NCBI RefSeq assembly: GCF_963259705.1
Contig: NC_081844.1
Coordinates: 44,509,930-44,573,929 of the forward strand
DNA: 64,000 bases
Reading direction: 5' to 3'
Source: Myotis daubentonii
Lineage: Eukaryota; Chordata; Mammalia; Chiroptera; Vespertilionidae
Below the pieces are notes generated by a model. That model had not been told where the DNA came from, made no database searches, and worked only from the letters and a program-made list of their open reading frames with translations. Every line of letters starts with the position of its first letter. Positions within the stretch are counted from its first letter, which is position 1. The position numbers were made by a program, and so were the translations under genes. Positions 22,811 to 35,279 of this stretch are shown here, piece after piece.

Positions 22811-23029
22811 CCTCTCTTTGTTCCTTCCTTTCTCCTTCCTTCCATTTTTCCCTTTCTTCTTTCTATAAATGAACTCACATATAATTATTAAGTGCAATAA
22901 AAATGAAACCAATTATATGAACTATATTGTGATTGTTACTATTATTAATATTCTTTTCATAACATTTAAAGCTTACTTAGCTTTTGGCTTTATTAGATTG
23001 CAGATGAGGAGCATGGAGCACCAATAAAA
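22811..23029. other. Intronic DNA with C/T-rich stretch
   Basis: Pyrimidine-rich CCTTCCTTT repeats at 22811-22865, then AT-rich DNA. Confidence 0.4.
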
Positions 23030-23039
23030 CCAGACATTA

Positions 23040-23262
23040 GCTGAAACCTGTTTGGCTTAGTGGATAGAGCATCGGCCTGCGGACTGAAAGGTCCCAGGTT
23101 CGATTCCGGTCAAGGGCATGTATCTGGGTTGTGGGCACATCCCCAGTAGGAGATGTGCAGGAGGCAGCTGGTCAATGTTTCTCTCTCATTGATGTTTCTA
23201 ACTCTCTATCTCTCTCCCTTCCTCTCTGTAAAAAAATCAATAAAAATATATTTTAAAAAAAC
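23040..23262 (+). mobile_element. Ves SINE, complete, with target-site duplication
   Basis: Head GCTGAAACCTGTTTGGCTTA, B-box GGTTCGATTCC, tail AATCAATAAAAATATATTTT. Flanked by CCAGACATTA at 23030-23039 and 23263-23272. Confidence 0.94.
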
Positions 23263-23272
23263 CCAGACATTA

Positions 23273-23955
23273 TATGTTAAACATTATAATTGAGCCATAT
23301 TAAAAAATTCATTTTTTTTAATATTCAGGATAAGGAAAAAAGAAGCAGAATTGTTTCTTGTTTCCTTAAAATGTTCTGGAAATTTTAGATAAAAGATTCA
23401 ATTAGATAAGAACATCTTGTTTGTTTTATTATGAATTTTAATTCAGTACTCTTCAGTTGATCTATAGCCTTTTGTCTTTCTTTTATAAGGATGAGATAAG
23501 AGTAACATAAAATAGGCAATCCAAGATTATTTGCAAATCGGCAGAGCTGTGGAAAGCGTGTGTGTATGTGTGTGTGTGTGTACATGTTTACGTACACACA
23601 CAAAAACACATACATACATACTTAAGAGTTATCCTTTCAAAACTGATCTTTTTTAATCAAATTGAATACTGCATGAAAATCATGTTTTATTATTTAGGTA
23701 CACATATTATTCAGTCTCTTGCTTAATATAAAATAAACTGGGCGAATTTCAGCCATACATTTTTCTATTTTTTTATTGATACATGTTAACAGTTTTTAAA
23801 ATATCAAGTCAGTACCATGAATACTTTTACAAGTATTTGTTGTGCTTTCACTTCAGTCACTTATATGTGAACTTGATATACCTATGGTACATTTATTTTT
23901 ATTGGCATCATTCAAAATGATGGAAAAATGGCAAGCTGAGTTTTTAAATGGACTA
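23273..23955. other. Intronic DNA with short (GT)n
   Basis: GTGTGTATGTGTGTGTGTGTG at about 23560-23581 and (CACA)n just after. The rest is unassigned. Confidence 0.4.
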
Positions 23956-24240
23956 CAGTAAAACCTCAATATAATGGACTGATTCAGGCGATGGACTATC
24001 CTTTAAAGGGGCAAATCCCGTTATGTAATAAAGCAGGTTTTCCAAACGCCTATGCTAAAAAATTGACAAATTAGTTTACCTGTTTTTACTTATGTTGACA
24101 CATTTGTGTAATTCAAATTATATATATGTGAAAAGTTCAGTTTCACAGAAAAGTTCTCAGTATGCATTACAGTAATTTTAAATTTATACTGAATAGGTCT
24201 AGTAAATACTTGCATTCACCAGTCACCTTGAATAAACAAA
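23956..24240. mobile_element. Tc1/mariner-like (Tigger/pogo type) fragment
   Basis: After TA, starts CAGTAAAACCTCAATATAAT with 'gactgattcaggcgatggactatcctttaaaggggcaaatcccgttatgtaataaagcagg', typical of mammalian pogo-like MITEs. The opposite terminus was not found, so the right bound is a guess. Confidence 0.5.
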
Positions 24241-24596
24241 TGCACAGCTGGGGCATGGCTTAATGCACTTGGGAACATCACTGGGCACTCCTTCAAACAG
24301 CTGCAGAAACTCACCCTGTAGGTCAACAGAACCAATTATCACATACACTGTGGAGTGACCATGTGCTAATCATTCGCCAAACATTGTTTACAAGCAGTAA
24401 CTCTTGGATTTAAATATGTACACTATAGTTGCAGATATGTAATATTTATGTCCATGAAATTATTGGTGCTTTTTCCAGCATATGGCCTATTCGCTAAATT
24501 TTGTTTAAATTAATAATGAATTAATAACAAAAAATAACCTTTAATTTAATTACAAGCAAATCTTGGTGAAAAGCATTTTAAACATAACACAGTGTT

Positions 24597-24765
24597 GCCC
24601 AGGCTGGTTTATTCCAGTGGTTAGAGCTTTGGCCCTTGGACCTAAGGGTCTTGGGTTTGATGCTCAGTCAAGGGCATGAACCTGGGTTGCAGGTTCAATC
24701 CCCACCTGGTCAGGTGCTTGCTGGAGGCAGCCAATAGATGCGTCTCTAATATTGACAAGAAAAAT
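24597..24765 (+). mobile_element. Ves-type SINE, diverged
   Basis: tRNA-like head ('ttccagtggttagagctttggcccttgga', 'gggtttgatgctcagtcaagggcatg') and 'gctggaggcagccaatagatg'. The tail is lost. Confidence 0.8.
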
Positions 24766-24814
24766 TTGTATTAACTCTAATAATAAGAAGCTTAAGTTTG
24801 TATTTTATGTCTTT

Positions 24815-25940
24815 TTTTCTTTTTAATTGAACTTATTGGAGTGACATCTATATTAATAAAAGTGTAATATGCTAATTAGACCAGACAGCCAAACAACCTT
24901 CCGGATGTCATTCTGGACATTCTTCTGGACGAAGCTGCAGTGGTGGGGGCTGAGACAGAAGTGGTAAGGGGCGATCAGGCAGGCAGGCGAGTAGTTAGGG
25001 GCGATCAGGCAGGCAGGCCAGTGGTTAGGAGCCAGCGGTCCCGAATTGTGAAAGGGATGTCTGACTGCCAGTTTAGGCCCAACAAACCGGCAGTCGGGGT
25101 CCCCAATTGCAAGAGGGTACAGGCTGGGCCTGAAGGACCCACCCCCTACCCCCCCCCCGCCCCCATGAACAAATTTTGTGCACCAGGCCTCTAGTTGGTT
25201 AATAAAACCATACAGGTTTCAAGTGCACCACTATATTCCCCCACTGATCTACCAATAGGCACTTGGGCTACTTCCAAATTGTGGCTATTGTAAATAATAC
25301 TGCAATTAACATTTTGTGTTTTATTTTTGCTTTATTACTGTTTTGAGTTTATTGTTTGTAATTGGTTATTCAGATTTTCTGATTCTTCCTGATTCAGTTT
25401 TGGAAGATTGATTGTTTTTAGGAATTTATCCATTTTATCCTAGTTTTCCAATCTGTTGGCATTTAGTTGTTCATAATATTTTCTTACAATCCTTTGTATT
25501 TCTTTGCTGTCAGTTGTTACTTCCCCTCTTTAATTTCTGACTTTCTTTACTTGGGCCCTTTTTTTCCTTGTTGAGTTTGGTTAAAAATTTGTCAATCTTA
25601 TTTATCTTTTCAAAGAATGAACACTAGGTTTTATTGAATTTTTGTATGGCTTTTTTAGACTTTATGATGTTTCTGTTCTGATCTTATTTCCTTTCTTCTA
25701 CTCAGTTTGAGCTTTGTTTGTTGTTGTTTTTCAAGTTCCTTTAGGTGTGAAATAGATTTTTTATTTGAGATTTTTCTTGTTTCTTAAAATAGGCCTGTAA
25801 TGCTGTGACTTTCCCTCTTGGGATTGCTGTCATTATGCTCCGTAGATTTTGGGTGCTTGTGTTCTCATTTACATTTGACTATGGCTTCTACCTGCAACTG
25901 ACTTGGAATCCTTTTAGTGTCTGCTTTTATTTTATTTTAA
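24815..25940 (-). mobile_element. LINE-1 remnant carrying a Helitron
   Basis: 3' UTR start ('attgaacttattggagtgaca') to 24846 and, after the Helitron, 'ttggttaataaaaccatacagg' onward. 25330-25940 reads as reverse-complement ORF2 reverse-transcriptase region. It has many stops and no usable frame. There is an internal deletion between the 3' UTR and ORF2 parts. Confidence 0.8.
24847..25194 (+). mobile_element. Complete Helitron, 348 bp, inside an L1
   Basis: Starts TCTATATTAATAAAAGTG after A; ends GAACAAATTTTGTGCACCAG, GCCT, CTAG before T. Removing it restores GTGACATTGGTTAA, the intact L1 sequence seen at 48941-48954. Contains 35-bp units with GGGGCGATCAGGCAGGCAGG. Confidence 0.95.
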
Positions 25941-26665
25941 AATAATTTATTTTGTTGTATACTTATTCTGCAACGGTGGGGGAAAATAAAACTGATTCTT
26001 CACCACAAATAGGTTTTGAAACACTGCTACACAAAATAGGTATACACAGTGAGGTTTACAGAATCTTAAACTTGAAGAAATAAGTGACATTTGAAATGCC
26101 TTCTCTTGAGATTCTTGACAATGGAAAATGAAATATTGTGGTGTAAAACTAGTAAAATAGTTTTAACACCCCCTTGTGGTGGGTGGCAAACCTCTAAGAT
26201 GGAACCCCATGGATCCCCACATCTTGGTATGCATGCTTTTGTGCTTAAATTTTGTCTAACAAATAAAAAGTGCAATAGTTATTGCATGTTAATCTGAAAT
26301 TATCTTAAGAAAGACCATATTCTGTCTTAGACATCCTCTCTCACTCTCTGTTGAAGGCCTCATACTAAGGGAAACCATGGTGTGAGCTGGCCTGTGGAGA
26401 GGGCATGTGGCAAGAACCTAGGACTGAGCCAGTGAGGGACTGAAATCCTCAGTCCAAAATTTAGGAAGGACAAAACCTTTGTCTGCCCTCCCCCTCCCCC
26501 CCCCAATATATGAAAGTTTGGAAGATGATCCTCCCCTGGTGAAACTTTCAGATGAGAATACAGCCTGGTTGGCACCTTGATTGGGAGACTCTGTGGCAGC
26601 AGCATTTAGCTTGGCCAGATTTTTGACCTTTAGAAAATGTAAGGTAAAGGTTTGTGGTTCCAAGC

Positions 26666-27127
26666 CAGCAATTTTCAACCGGTGTGCCTCAAGAATTTTT
26701 AAAACATGCAATACCTGACTATTTAGTCAGGGGCAATGACCTCTTTTCCTTTAGATGGTGAAATAAATGAAAAATGACAACAGTCAACACAGCAAGAGCA
26801 ATTTTTTATTAATGCTCTGTCTTGACCTATAAATATATAGGTCATATAATAGTGTTACATCTTATTGGTTATGCTGCATAATAACGTTACATCTGATTGC
26901 TTAATTCTTGTTACCAGAAAACCTTATATACAAGTAAGACACCTGCTTTTTTAAAAAGTCACTATGGAGCAGAAAGGGTAGGTAATTTTTTTTTTGTAAA
27001 TTAATAAAAATTATCCTCATTTTTTTGTCAGTTAAGCAAAAAATATAAAATATTTTTGGTTTGCTGCATAATTTTAGTAATAATTAGCTTATGTGTGCCA
27101 TGAGATGAAAAAGGTTGAAAATCATTA
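26666..27127. mobile_element. Non-autonomous hAT element
   Basis: Ends CAGCAATTTTCAACCGGTGT and, inverted, TAATGATTTTCAACCTTTTT, followed inside by GTGTGCC / GGCACAC. The ends agree with hAT type, but a clear 8-base duplication was not found (TTCCAAGC against TTCTTTTT). Confidence 0.65.
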
Positions 27128-27618
27128 TTCTTTTTGTTTGTTTATTTTTTCTTTTCTTTTCTCTGAAAATCGCTATTCTAAGACACTAAATTTTGGTACA
27201 ACTTATTATAGAGCCGGGGCTAACTATGCCCTTCCTAAAAACTGATGGGTGGTATGTGTCTCATTTATTACCAGCACACGGAGAATCCAGCGATTCCTGG
27301 GGACTGTTTATTAGCACTGTCCTCAATATAATCCTTTACTACTCATCATAACTCTCATTTCCGGCTGTTTGGTATACTGGGATATTAAAAAGCACCTATT
27401 GTGTTGATGTTTTTGGTGGTATTATCATTTCAGTGTTTCAAGAAATCTGAAATCTAAAACTTAAATAAGAGATCAACTACAAGAAACATATAGTACGCCA
27501 AATTTTTTAATTGAGGAAAGGATCATTCTTTGAGAAAGTCTCCCATCTCTGTAATGCTGAAGATTAAGGAGAAGATACTAGTCACAAAGCCAAGTTTCCA
27601 GGGCAAGAATAAATCATA
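27128..27618. other. Intronic DNA
   Basis: Nothing recognised beyond T-rich tracts at its left side. Confidence 0.4.
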
Positions 27619-27626
27619 CTTTAGTG

Positions 27627-27838
27627 TAGTGGTTCTCAACCTTCTGGCCCTTTAAATACAGTTCCTCATGTTGTGACCCAACCATAAAATTATTTTCGTT
27701 GCTACTTCATAACTGTAATGTTGCTACTGTTATGAATCGTAATGTAAATATCTGATATGCAGGATGGTCTTAGGCGACCCCTGTGAAAGGGTCGTTCGAC
27801 CGCCAAAGGGGTCGCGACCCACAGGTTGAGAACCGCTG
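27627..27838. mobile_element. SPIN-family hAT MITE with 8-bp duplication
   Basis: Ends TAGTGGTTCTCAACC and, inverted, CAGCGGTTCTCAACC; interior GTCGTTCGACCGCCAAAGGG and TTGCTACTTCATAACTGTAA. CTTTAGTG is duplicated at 27619-27626 and 27839-27846. Confidence 0.92.
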
Positions 27839-27869
27839 CTTTAGTGTAAAGATTTTTACAAACCAGTAA

Positions 27870-27916
27870 ACTATGACTATAACACTATTTGAACTATGAC
27901 TATAACACTATTACTA
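27870..27916. repeat. 23-bp tandem duplication
   Basis: AACTATGACTATAACACTAT occurs twice in a row. Confidence 0.85.
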
Positions 27917-28744
27917 TAGGTAATGGCAGCTGTGCATGAGAATCTCAATTTAAACATGATGAAACAAAATAAGAACCATGGAAACATTGAAAATTGTCTT
28001 AAAAACAAAAATAAAGATGCAATGGGAGCAAACTAGCTTTCAATTTGTATCTAAAAATACCTATGTTCAAAAAGATGTTATTCACGGGTATTAATCATCA
28101 TAAAGCACCCACTTGGAAGTAATTGGAATTCACTTATAAAATTTTTCCCTACTACCTATTCAACATAGAATCTGCAAAGGCTTACTTTTACTGCTGGAGA
28201 AAAAACAAACAGAAATATATTATTGATTAAATAATGAAATAACTAACACACCTTGTTTTTATGGTTGGACATTCTAAAAAAGATAAACATTATTTTGCTT
28301 GCATTTATGATGTTAAATTTTCTCTACTTTATACAGTTATTTAGTTCATATTTTAAGTAGTATCATGTTTTCACTGACTATATGCTAATGACTATCAGAG
28401 TGATAATATCTATTTTAAATATATAAATATATAAATTTCTAAAATTTACATTTGATATGATACACATTCTTATATTTAAATTATATTCAATATCTAGTTT
28501 TATAGAGTTCTTAAAAGTTATGAGTTATGAAAACTAAGAAAATGTCATAAATACCAAAATAATATGAAATAAATATGGGAGTATTCATACTGGATTTTGC
28601 TCCAAAACTAAACAAAAAAGTTTTTGATTTATTAATCTGGAAAGTGTTCTAGGATTAGAAATACTTTTATAGCATCTAGAGGTTCTTTACCTTAACTTAT
28701 TCTTTGGTTTTCATTTTAAATTGAGGATAATGATGTCATACTTA
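27917..28744. other. AT-rich intronic DNA
   Basis: No feature supported. Confidence 0.4.
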
Positions 28745-28759
28745 ATGCACATTTGAGCA

Positions 28760-28965
28760 TGGAACAGACTGTCTAATCTCAAAGGTAAGGCAGGGTGAGT
28801 GGGAAGAGATTAGCCAAAGAATTTATTTGCATATATGCATAGAACATGGATATAGACAGTAGTGTGGTGAAGACCTGGGGTTGGGGGCAGGTGCAGGCTA
28901 GAAGGGGTCAATGGGGAAAAAGGGGACGTCTGTAATATTTTTAACAATAAAGATAACTTAAACTT
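28760..28965 (+). mobile_element. LINE-1 3' UTR end
   Basis: 'aagagattagccaaagaatttatttgcatatatgcat' and 'aacaataaagataactta' match the L1 end at 4440-4600. Confidence 0.8.
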
Positions 28966-29494
28966 TTTTGTGTGATATATCATAAAGTTTTTTAGAATCA
29001 CATTCTTCCTTGGTTCCAGATTATTCATTTTGATTTCCTGTGGTGCAAATAAAATAGGCTCATCTGTAGCTTTATATCCAGGCTAGATGATAGATTTATG
29101 GTCAGAAAGGGGACATGAAATATTTGGAAAATTTAGAAGCCTTGAGATTATGGGAATGAATCACATAGATTCAGAACATTAAACATCTAAAATACTTTTT
29201 CCTCCTTCTAAAGAGATTTGCTCTTCTGTGTGGAAATAGAGATGTTTTCCATTAAGTGTTGTTTTCTTACTATTTCACAACCGTGTTTTATGGGTGTAGT
29301 ATAGTATAGGGTCGTAGTATAGAACCAGCTTTGAAGGCCATTGGGCTTCGTAGGCCGTATGGACTCAGTCATAACTACTCTACTCTGCTGTGATGAGAGC
29401 CATAGACAATATGTAAAAGGATGGGCGTGACTGTGTTCTAACAAAACTTAATTTACAGAAATAGGTGGTGGGCCTGGCCCATGGGACATGGATG
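28966..29494. other. Intronic DNA
   Basis: No supported feature. A direct GTAGTATAG repeat at 29296-29322 is too small to interpret. Confidence 0.4.
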
Positions 29495-29720
29495 CTGACC
29501 TGTGGTATAGTGTAATGTTTAAGCATGCAGGCTCTGAGTCACACTTCTGGGGTTCAAATCCCACCTCTGCTTCTAACTAGCTGGATAATTTTAACAGATT
29601 ACTTAATCTCTGCTTCATTTTCCTCATTTGTGAAATTCGAATGATATTGGAAGTACTCACTCTTACAGATGCATAAAGAATTTAGCACAATTCCTTGTAT
29701 AGAACAGGTGAGTAGTAACT
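29495..29720 (+). mobile_element. MIR SINE
   Basis: 'ggtatagtgtaatgtttaagcatgcaggctctgagtca', 'ggttcaaatcccacctctgc', 'agattacttaatctctgc', 'cctcatttgtgaaatt' follow MIR order. Confidence 0.88.
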
Positions 29721-30515
29721 TCAAGACACTTCCTCCCCAGCCCCAATTTCTTTAAGTGTGCTAGTGCTCTTATAGTTACAATGAAGATTCCCAATATTTA
29801 AAAGTCCTTATTTTATTCATTAAAGCAATGTGTTTTTGGATCTTTTTCAGATGTGAATGAATTTTAAGTTTTGTATATCACTGTAAAAGTAACCAGTACC
29901 CACCCATATATATATCCAGAAGGATTTGTACCTCAATTTGCAGAGTTTTTCATAGACAATTGAGGAATATCCCAATGGCACTGTCCTTTTCGCACAATTT
30001 ATTTTATTTATGTGTTTAATCTGTGGTGAATCAGGGAGCATGAAATGTCCTCTAAAAAGTAAAAGGCTCACCAAAGTGTTATAAATGCATTCTTTCAGGG
30101 TCCTAGGACATCACATGGAAAAATGTGTGGTACTTTGGTAATGAACGTGACACTTGGGGACCTGAAACAGATAGTTCATCTCATATAGGTAATTTCTTTA
30201 TAGTCATGCGATGGCGATGCTTACTTACTCTATCTTGTGATCAAACCACATATTAAGTATTTTAACACAGAGGAATCGCCTCTTCATGAAATTTGCTGTC
30301 TTAAAAATTATACTAGTTATTCTTCCCATAATAGGATGAGATGTGTAAATGAGACTGTCATAACATGCAACACATTAAAACACACACACACACACGTTTC
30401 CATTGCTATCTTTTAGCTCATAGAATTAGCAAAACCTGAGGTATTGAAACATAACAAGTAATAAGAGTTAATTTTAGAGAAATTCAAAGGTTATGCATGA
30501 GGAAGTTTAGACTCA
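29721..30515. other. Intronic DNA
   Basis: Short (CA)n at 30379-30395. The rest is unassigned. Confidence 0.4.
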
Positions 30516-30738
30516 CAGTAGTTTTCAACCTTCCTGATGCCGCAACCCTTTAATACAGTTCCTCATGTTGTGGTGACCCCCAATTTAATTGTTACAAATT
30601 GAACATAATTAAAGCATAGTGATTAATCACAAAAACAATATGTAATTATATATGTGTTTTCCGATGGTCTTAAGCGACCCCTGTGAAAGTGTCATTTGAC
30701 CCCCAAAGGGGTCGTGACCCACAGGTTGAGAACTGCTG
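30516..30738. mobile_element. SPIN-family hAT MITE, second subfamily
   Basis: Ends CAGTAGTTTTCAACC and, inverted, CAGCAGTTCTCAACC; interior 'ttgaacataattaaagcatagtgattaatcac', different from the 27627 copy. GTTTAGAC (30505-30512) and GTTTAGAG (30739-30746) may be an imperfect duplication with three extra bases. Confidence 0.88.
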
Positions 30739-30746
30739 GTTTAGAG

Positions 30747-31620
30747 GATAATCACAAAATACAGAAATCCTGCAAAACTTCTTCTTATGTTCACATACAA
30801 AATTAATAGTTTTTGTCAATGAGTAGAGCAACAGTTTGTTATACTTATTCTGGAGACGTGAATGAGAAGATAAAATTGTTGTAGAAAGGTTGAAAATCAG
30901 GGATCTTTATGCCTTTTGTATTTCCCCTAAATATAAACATTTTGTTGATTGTCTTATTTCTTAGAAATAAATAAGGGCTTTGACTGTGGGACCTTTGGTC
31001 CAATATCTCCTTCCTTGAAGAGATATAGGGGCCAACATACTCTGTCTACTTTCTGAATGTGTTTGTGACTATGTCCTATTAGGGTGAAATCTGAAGCCAT
31101 ATACCCTTTTGTCTTTTACTGGCTTGTGGGGAAAAAAGTATTAGTGGTAGGGGTGGTTATTTTGGCAGCAAGACTTATCCAAATAGAGGCCAGTAGGTCC
31201 AGGTTGGGAAGTCAGGTGAGTAGGTTTAGATGCAGGATATTTTACGGGGATTAGGGGTTAATTGAAAAGTCTCGGAAGAGAAACAAAGTCAGTGGATAAA
31301 GAGGAGAATCCCAGAAAAGAATGAATAGAGCATAGATTGATATGTATATACAGGGCCAAGATACTGATGACTCCTCAGGATTTGTCCTGAGAGTTCTCTG
31401 CAAGGTCAAGTAACTGTGTTCTAAGGCTAAAGCCTTTGTTCAGCATCAGACACCCAGAAGGATTCATGTTGTAAGGATTTATTTAATGGATCACAGCTTA
31501 AATCCTGCAAACAAAGGGCAGTTTGGAGGCTCAGTATCTATGAATACAAAGACATGCTGTTAGGAAAGACATACTAAACAGGATTTGGAGATTTATAAAT
31601 GACTAATTGTATGCCTTGGG
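30747..31620. other. Intronic DNA
   Basis: No supported feature. Confidence 0.4.
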
Positions 31621-32075
31621 GGCTTTCCAGTTATTAATTGCTGTGTAACAAGCCACCTTAAAACTTAGGGACTTAAAACCAGTTTATTATTATCTCTCAT
31701 GCATCTATGCTCTGACTAGGCTCAGTTCTATAGTTATCACTTTGGATCTCTAATAAGTGATTGCAGTAGAATGGATGCTGGGTTTCAAGTCATTTGGAAG
31801 TTCAGAAAGGCTGTCTCATATGCTGGCAGAGTGTGGATGCAATTTTGGATATAGACCAGTGGCTTCTCCATGTGACCTGGGCTTCTCTCATAGTGGCTGA
31901 ATGAATGAAAAGCTTTTTGTAAATTAGCCCTGCAAATTCTTGAAATCTACTCTGCTACATGCTATTGGTCAAGCAAGTCTTGAAAGCCACACTGTTTCCA
32001 AAGGGAGGAGGATGAGACTTCATCTGTTGTGAGTGGTCGGATGGATGGTACAGTAAGGGAGGCATTGCTGAAGGC
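31621..32075. repeat. Old mammalian interspersed repeat, family not assigned
   Basis: Begins 'ccagttattaattgctgtgtaacaagccaccttaaaacttagggacttaaaacc' and continues through 'ccatgtgacctgggcttctc' and 'ctattggtcaagcaagtc', a recurring mammalian repeat. I cannot name the family safely. Confidence 0.6.
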
Positions 32076-32214
32076 CGCCCGTGGAGATTATCTATCTACT
32101 CCTATAGGACAGGAGCTTCAGATTCGTCATCTCTAAAGTTAGGGAAGACTAGATACTGTCTCAAAGCCCTTGGAACATTAACTTTCTGGTTTCTGTATCC
32201 TATGTGAGCATGCT

Positions 32215-32450
32215 TACAAAGTTGCCTTCCCTGTGAAGACTTCCCATGTAGAATATTACAGATTTATTTGCTTGCTTTCTTTATTCCCATCATACTTTGT
32301 ACAGGTTTGTCTTCAAGTAGTCTATTATGGAGTGCTTCTGGCCTTCACAGTAGATTCTGAGCTCCTTAAAGTCACAGGCTATGTTTCATTTAATTTACTT
32401 TTTCTGAGCATCTATTGAATGCACAATAAACGCTCATTGGGATAATTGGG
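32215..32450 (+). repeat. L2 3' end remnant
   Basis: 'gattctgagctccttaaagtcacaggctatg' and 'gcatctattgaatgcacaataaacgctc' match the L2 3' UTR style. Confidence 0.6.
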
Positions 32451-32694
32451 AGCAGGGGGGACAAAGTCACAAATCTCTGATATTTCACTGGGAAGTGAAT
32501 GGGTCATACTTTATGTGCATTTGGCTTCAAAATCCAGAGGCCACAATGAGATACCAACCAGCTGTTTTCCCACTGTCTGCTCCATATCTTAACAATCTTC
32601 CTTCTAGCATATACCAAGTATTTTATTAAAAATTTTTATTTTTGTATGATGCCAATTTAAGAAAGATATTATGACAATCACTAGAATGTTTTCC

Positions 32695-32905
32695 TGGTTA
32701 TAATAATGATAGGTGCCAATTTTTATGTGCTTATTGTGAACTAGAAACTATACTAATACATTACATATATTGTCTAACTTAATCTTTACACAGCTTAAAG
32801 ATTATTATTAATCTCAATTTCTATAAAAAAAAAACTTAAGAGCAGTTGAAATAGAGTAAGTGGAAGATAGAGGGTTCTAACTGTATCAGAAACCTTACTC
32901 TTGGC
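32695..32905 (-). repeat. MIR remnant
   Basis: 'ttatgtgcttattgtgaactagaaactatact', 'attgtctaacttaatctttacac', 'ttaagagcagttgaa', read as reverse MIR. Confidence 0.55.
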
Positions 32906-34895
32906 CTTGATATCCTGATATATCTTCATTTTTGTTTTTTAAATGTCTAACTCATCCATTGAAATTGTCTTTTGAAAATTTTTACCAAGGTAAACCCATT
33001 CTTAAATTCTTGTAATTATTAATTCTGGAATTTTCTTAAATTTTAATCATAATTTATTCAAAATGTGAGACATTATATGAATGACATCACTGATAAAACA
33101 CTACTGCTTTTGGAGGAATCCATTATTGGTAAACTATTAAAAATTACATTTTAAATAGTGTATCACTAGTAAAGAAAATGTATAAGTACTTAATATAGTA
33201 AAATATGGTTATAAATGCCGTAGAGTAAAAAAAGTACTATCAAGTCTTACTGTCAATTAAAACAAACAAACAAACAAACAAATAAAAACTAAGAGAAAAT
33301 TGCTTTCTTGCTTAGTATAGTGTGAAGCCAATGTCATGGCTTTATAGAATTCATTGCGCTGTAATGATAAAGTGTCTAAGTATATAGTTGGCGATACCCT
33401 AGTTGAATTTATTTATTTAGTCTCTCTGACTACACTTTCTAGTTTTACATAGCCATATACAAGGAATGTCTGCAAATTTGTAAAGAAGTCTTATGAACTT
33501 TATACCACATGGATTTTCTTATTTACATAGCTATAATTGGTTAAAATATATCTGACTTGTGAGATGTCTCATATGACTAAAATGTTATCTAAATGTCATA
33601 AACAAGAACTAATTTACTATATACCTATAATATACCCATATATTTAAATATATATTTCAACATATGTGTGTGAATATATATATTCAATGTCTGTGTATTC
33701 CAAATGGTTGACTACATACAAAGGTCCTGTATGAAATCTGAGATATTCTACTATCAGACTTCAGATAGGGAAGAGAAGTACTATGAAAATATCATCACCT
33801 GGTCGATTTTGGTACAGATCAGCCATAAAATTGTATACCACACCTAGAATGGGACTGTCATATCTTTAGTATATTCGTATGCAGTATCAGAAATACCCAC
33901 CATTGATAATCATCAGCTTAACACCCAGTTTATTTCTGCTATGTGTCTCCAAAAGTATACTCTTCTGTGTCTAATGTTATACTTGTGGAATACTTTTTCT
34001 TTAGCTTAAAATACTTTGTAGTAGTTGTGCAATATAAATTACAGAATGCTTATGGGAATGTAGGACAAAAGTGTGTCCAGTAGACATCAATAGTGTCTCT
34101 ATTGATTTTTATTTTAAAGTGTCATCCTTAGCTAGCAATATCTTTTCAAATATATTGCCTATACAGCTCTTCATGGACACTGGATCAGAATGGCTTAACA
34201 ATGGTTAACATTAATGCCTGAGCATCACCCTTTTTAAGTTTACCTCTAGGGGTTGAGTTGTTCTTGGGCATCAAGACTCCTTTTCCCAATTGATTACTTA
34301 TCAAAATCTATGAGGATGCTTAATTAATCCCTGACCTAGTTTTCCAAACCTTGTTATTCCTTCAGGCAATGGGAGGATATATCAGTACAGATGTAGCAGT
34401 GAATGAATGAGTTCAACAGTTGAACTTTTGATATAAACGTGTCCTTCCAATCTACTCTATCTGGTCAAATCCTGGTTATAACCAGTTATTGTCACAGGAA
34501 ATTAGTTTCTTATTCTGGGTATGGTTTTTATTCCCAGGGACCACCTTCCTAAACTTATATTCTATGTTTATAAGAGAATAAATACTTAGACATTTATGTA
34601 TGAGTTGTTTGTTATAGCAAAATATTATAAACAATACAAAAGCATAGACATATGAAGGGTTAACTAAATGATGGTAATAGCTACACAAAATATATTAGGC
34701 ATTACATATTTTGAAAAAAACATTAATACAATTGTAAAGTGCTCTTAATAAATGTTACACAAAAAAACTGTATATAGAGTTGAATGTGCAATATTATTTC
34801 AATATATTAAAACATCTGTGAAGAAAATCTTTGTTGTTAGTAGCCCATTGTTGTAGAATATTTTGATTCATTTGTCTTGTATTTCCCAATAACTC
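32906..34895. other. AT-rich intronic DNA
   Basis: (AAAC)n at 33262-33290 and AT-rich palindromic runs at 33640-33690. No gene or clear repeat. Confidence 0.4.
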
Positions 34896-35120
34896 TGATC
34901 AGTAGTCCTCAAAAAGGTGATGTTTTTCCCTCTGAGGAGACATTGGCAATACTTGGTGACATTTCTATTTGTCACACCTTTAGCGAGGTTGCTACTAGTA
35001 TCTCCTGGCTAGGGGCTAGGGATGCTGCTAAACAGCCTGCAATGAACAGGACAGTCACTCCCCCAATACACCAAATATCTGGCCCAAATATCACTAATGC
35101 CCAAGGTTGAGAAACTGCTC
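34896..35120 (-). mobile_element. MER20-type hAT-Charlie MITE
   Basis: 'agtagtcctcaaaaaggtga', 'gaggagacattggcaatacttggtgacatttc', 'gggatgctgctaaacagcctgcaatgaacaggacag' and final 'aaggttgagaaactgctc' match MER20 in reverse. Confidence 0.82.
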
Positions 35121-35279
35121 TATGTTAAATATACATTTGATTTAAAATTAGGAAAAATCGAGCATTAAAACCACAATGAAAAAGTTTAAGTAACAGGATA
35201 CACAAATCAAATTTTGTTATATAGATTATTTTTTAAAAAATGAACAAATATTTTGTTAAGCATAAGAAATTGGCAAAGG

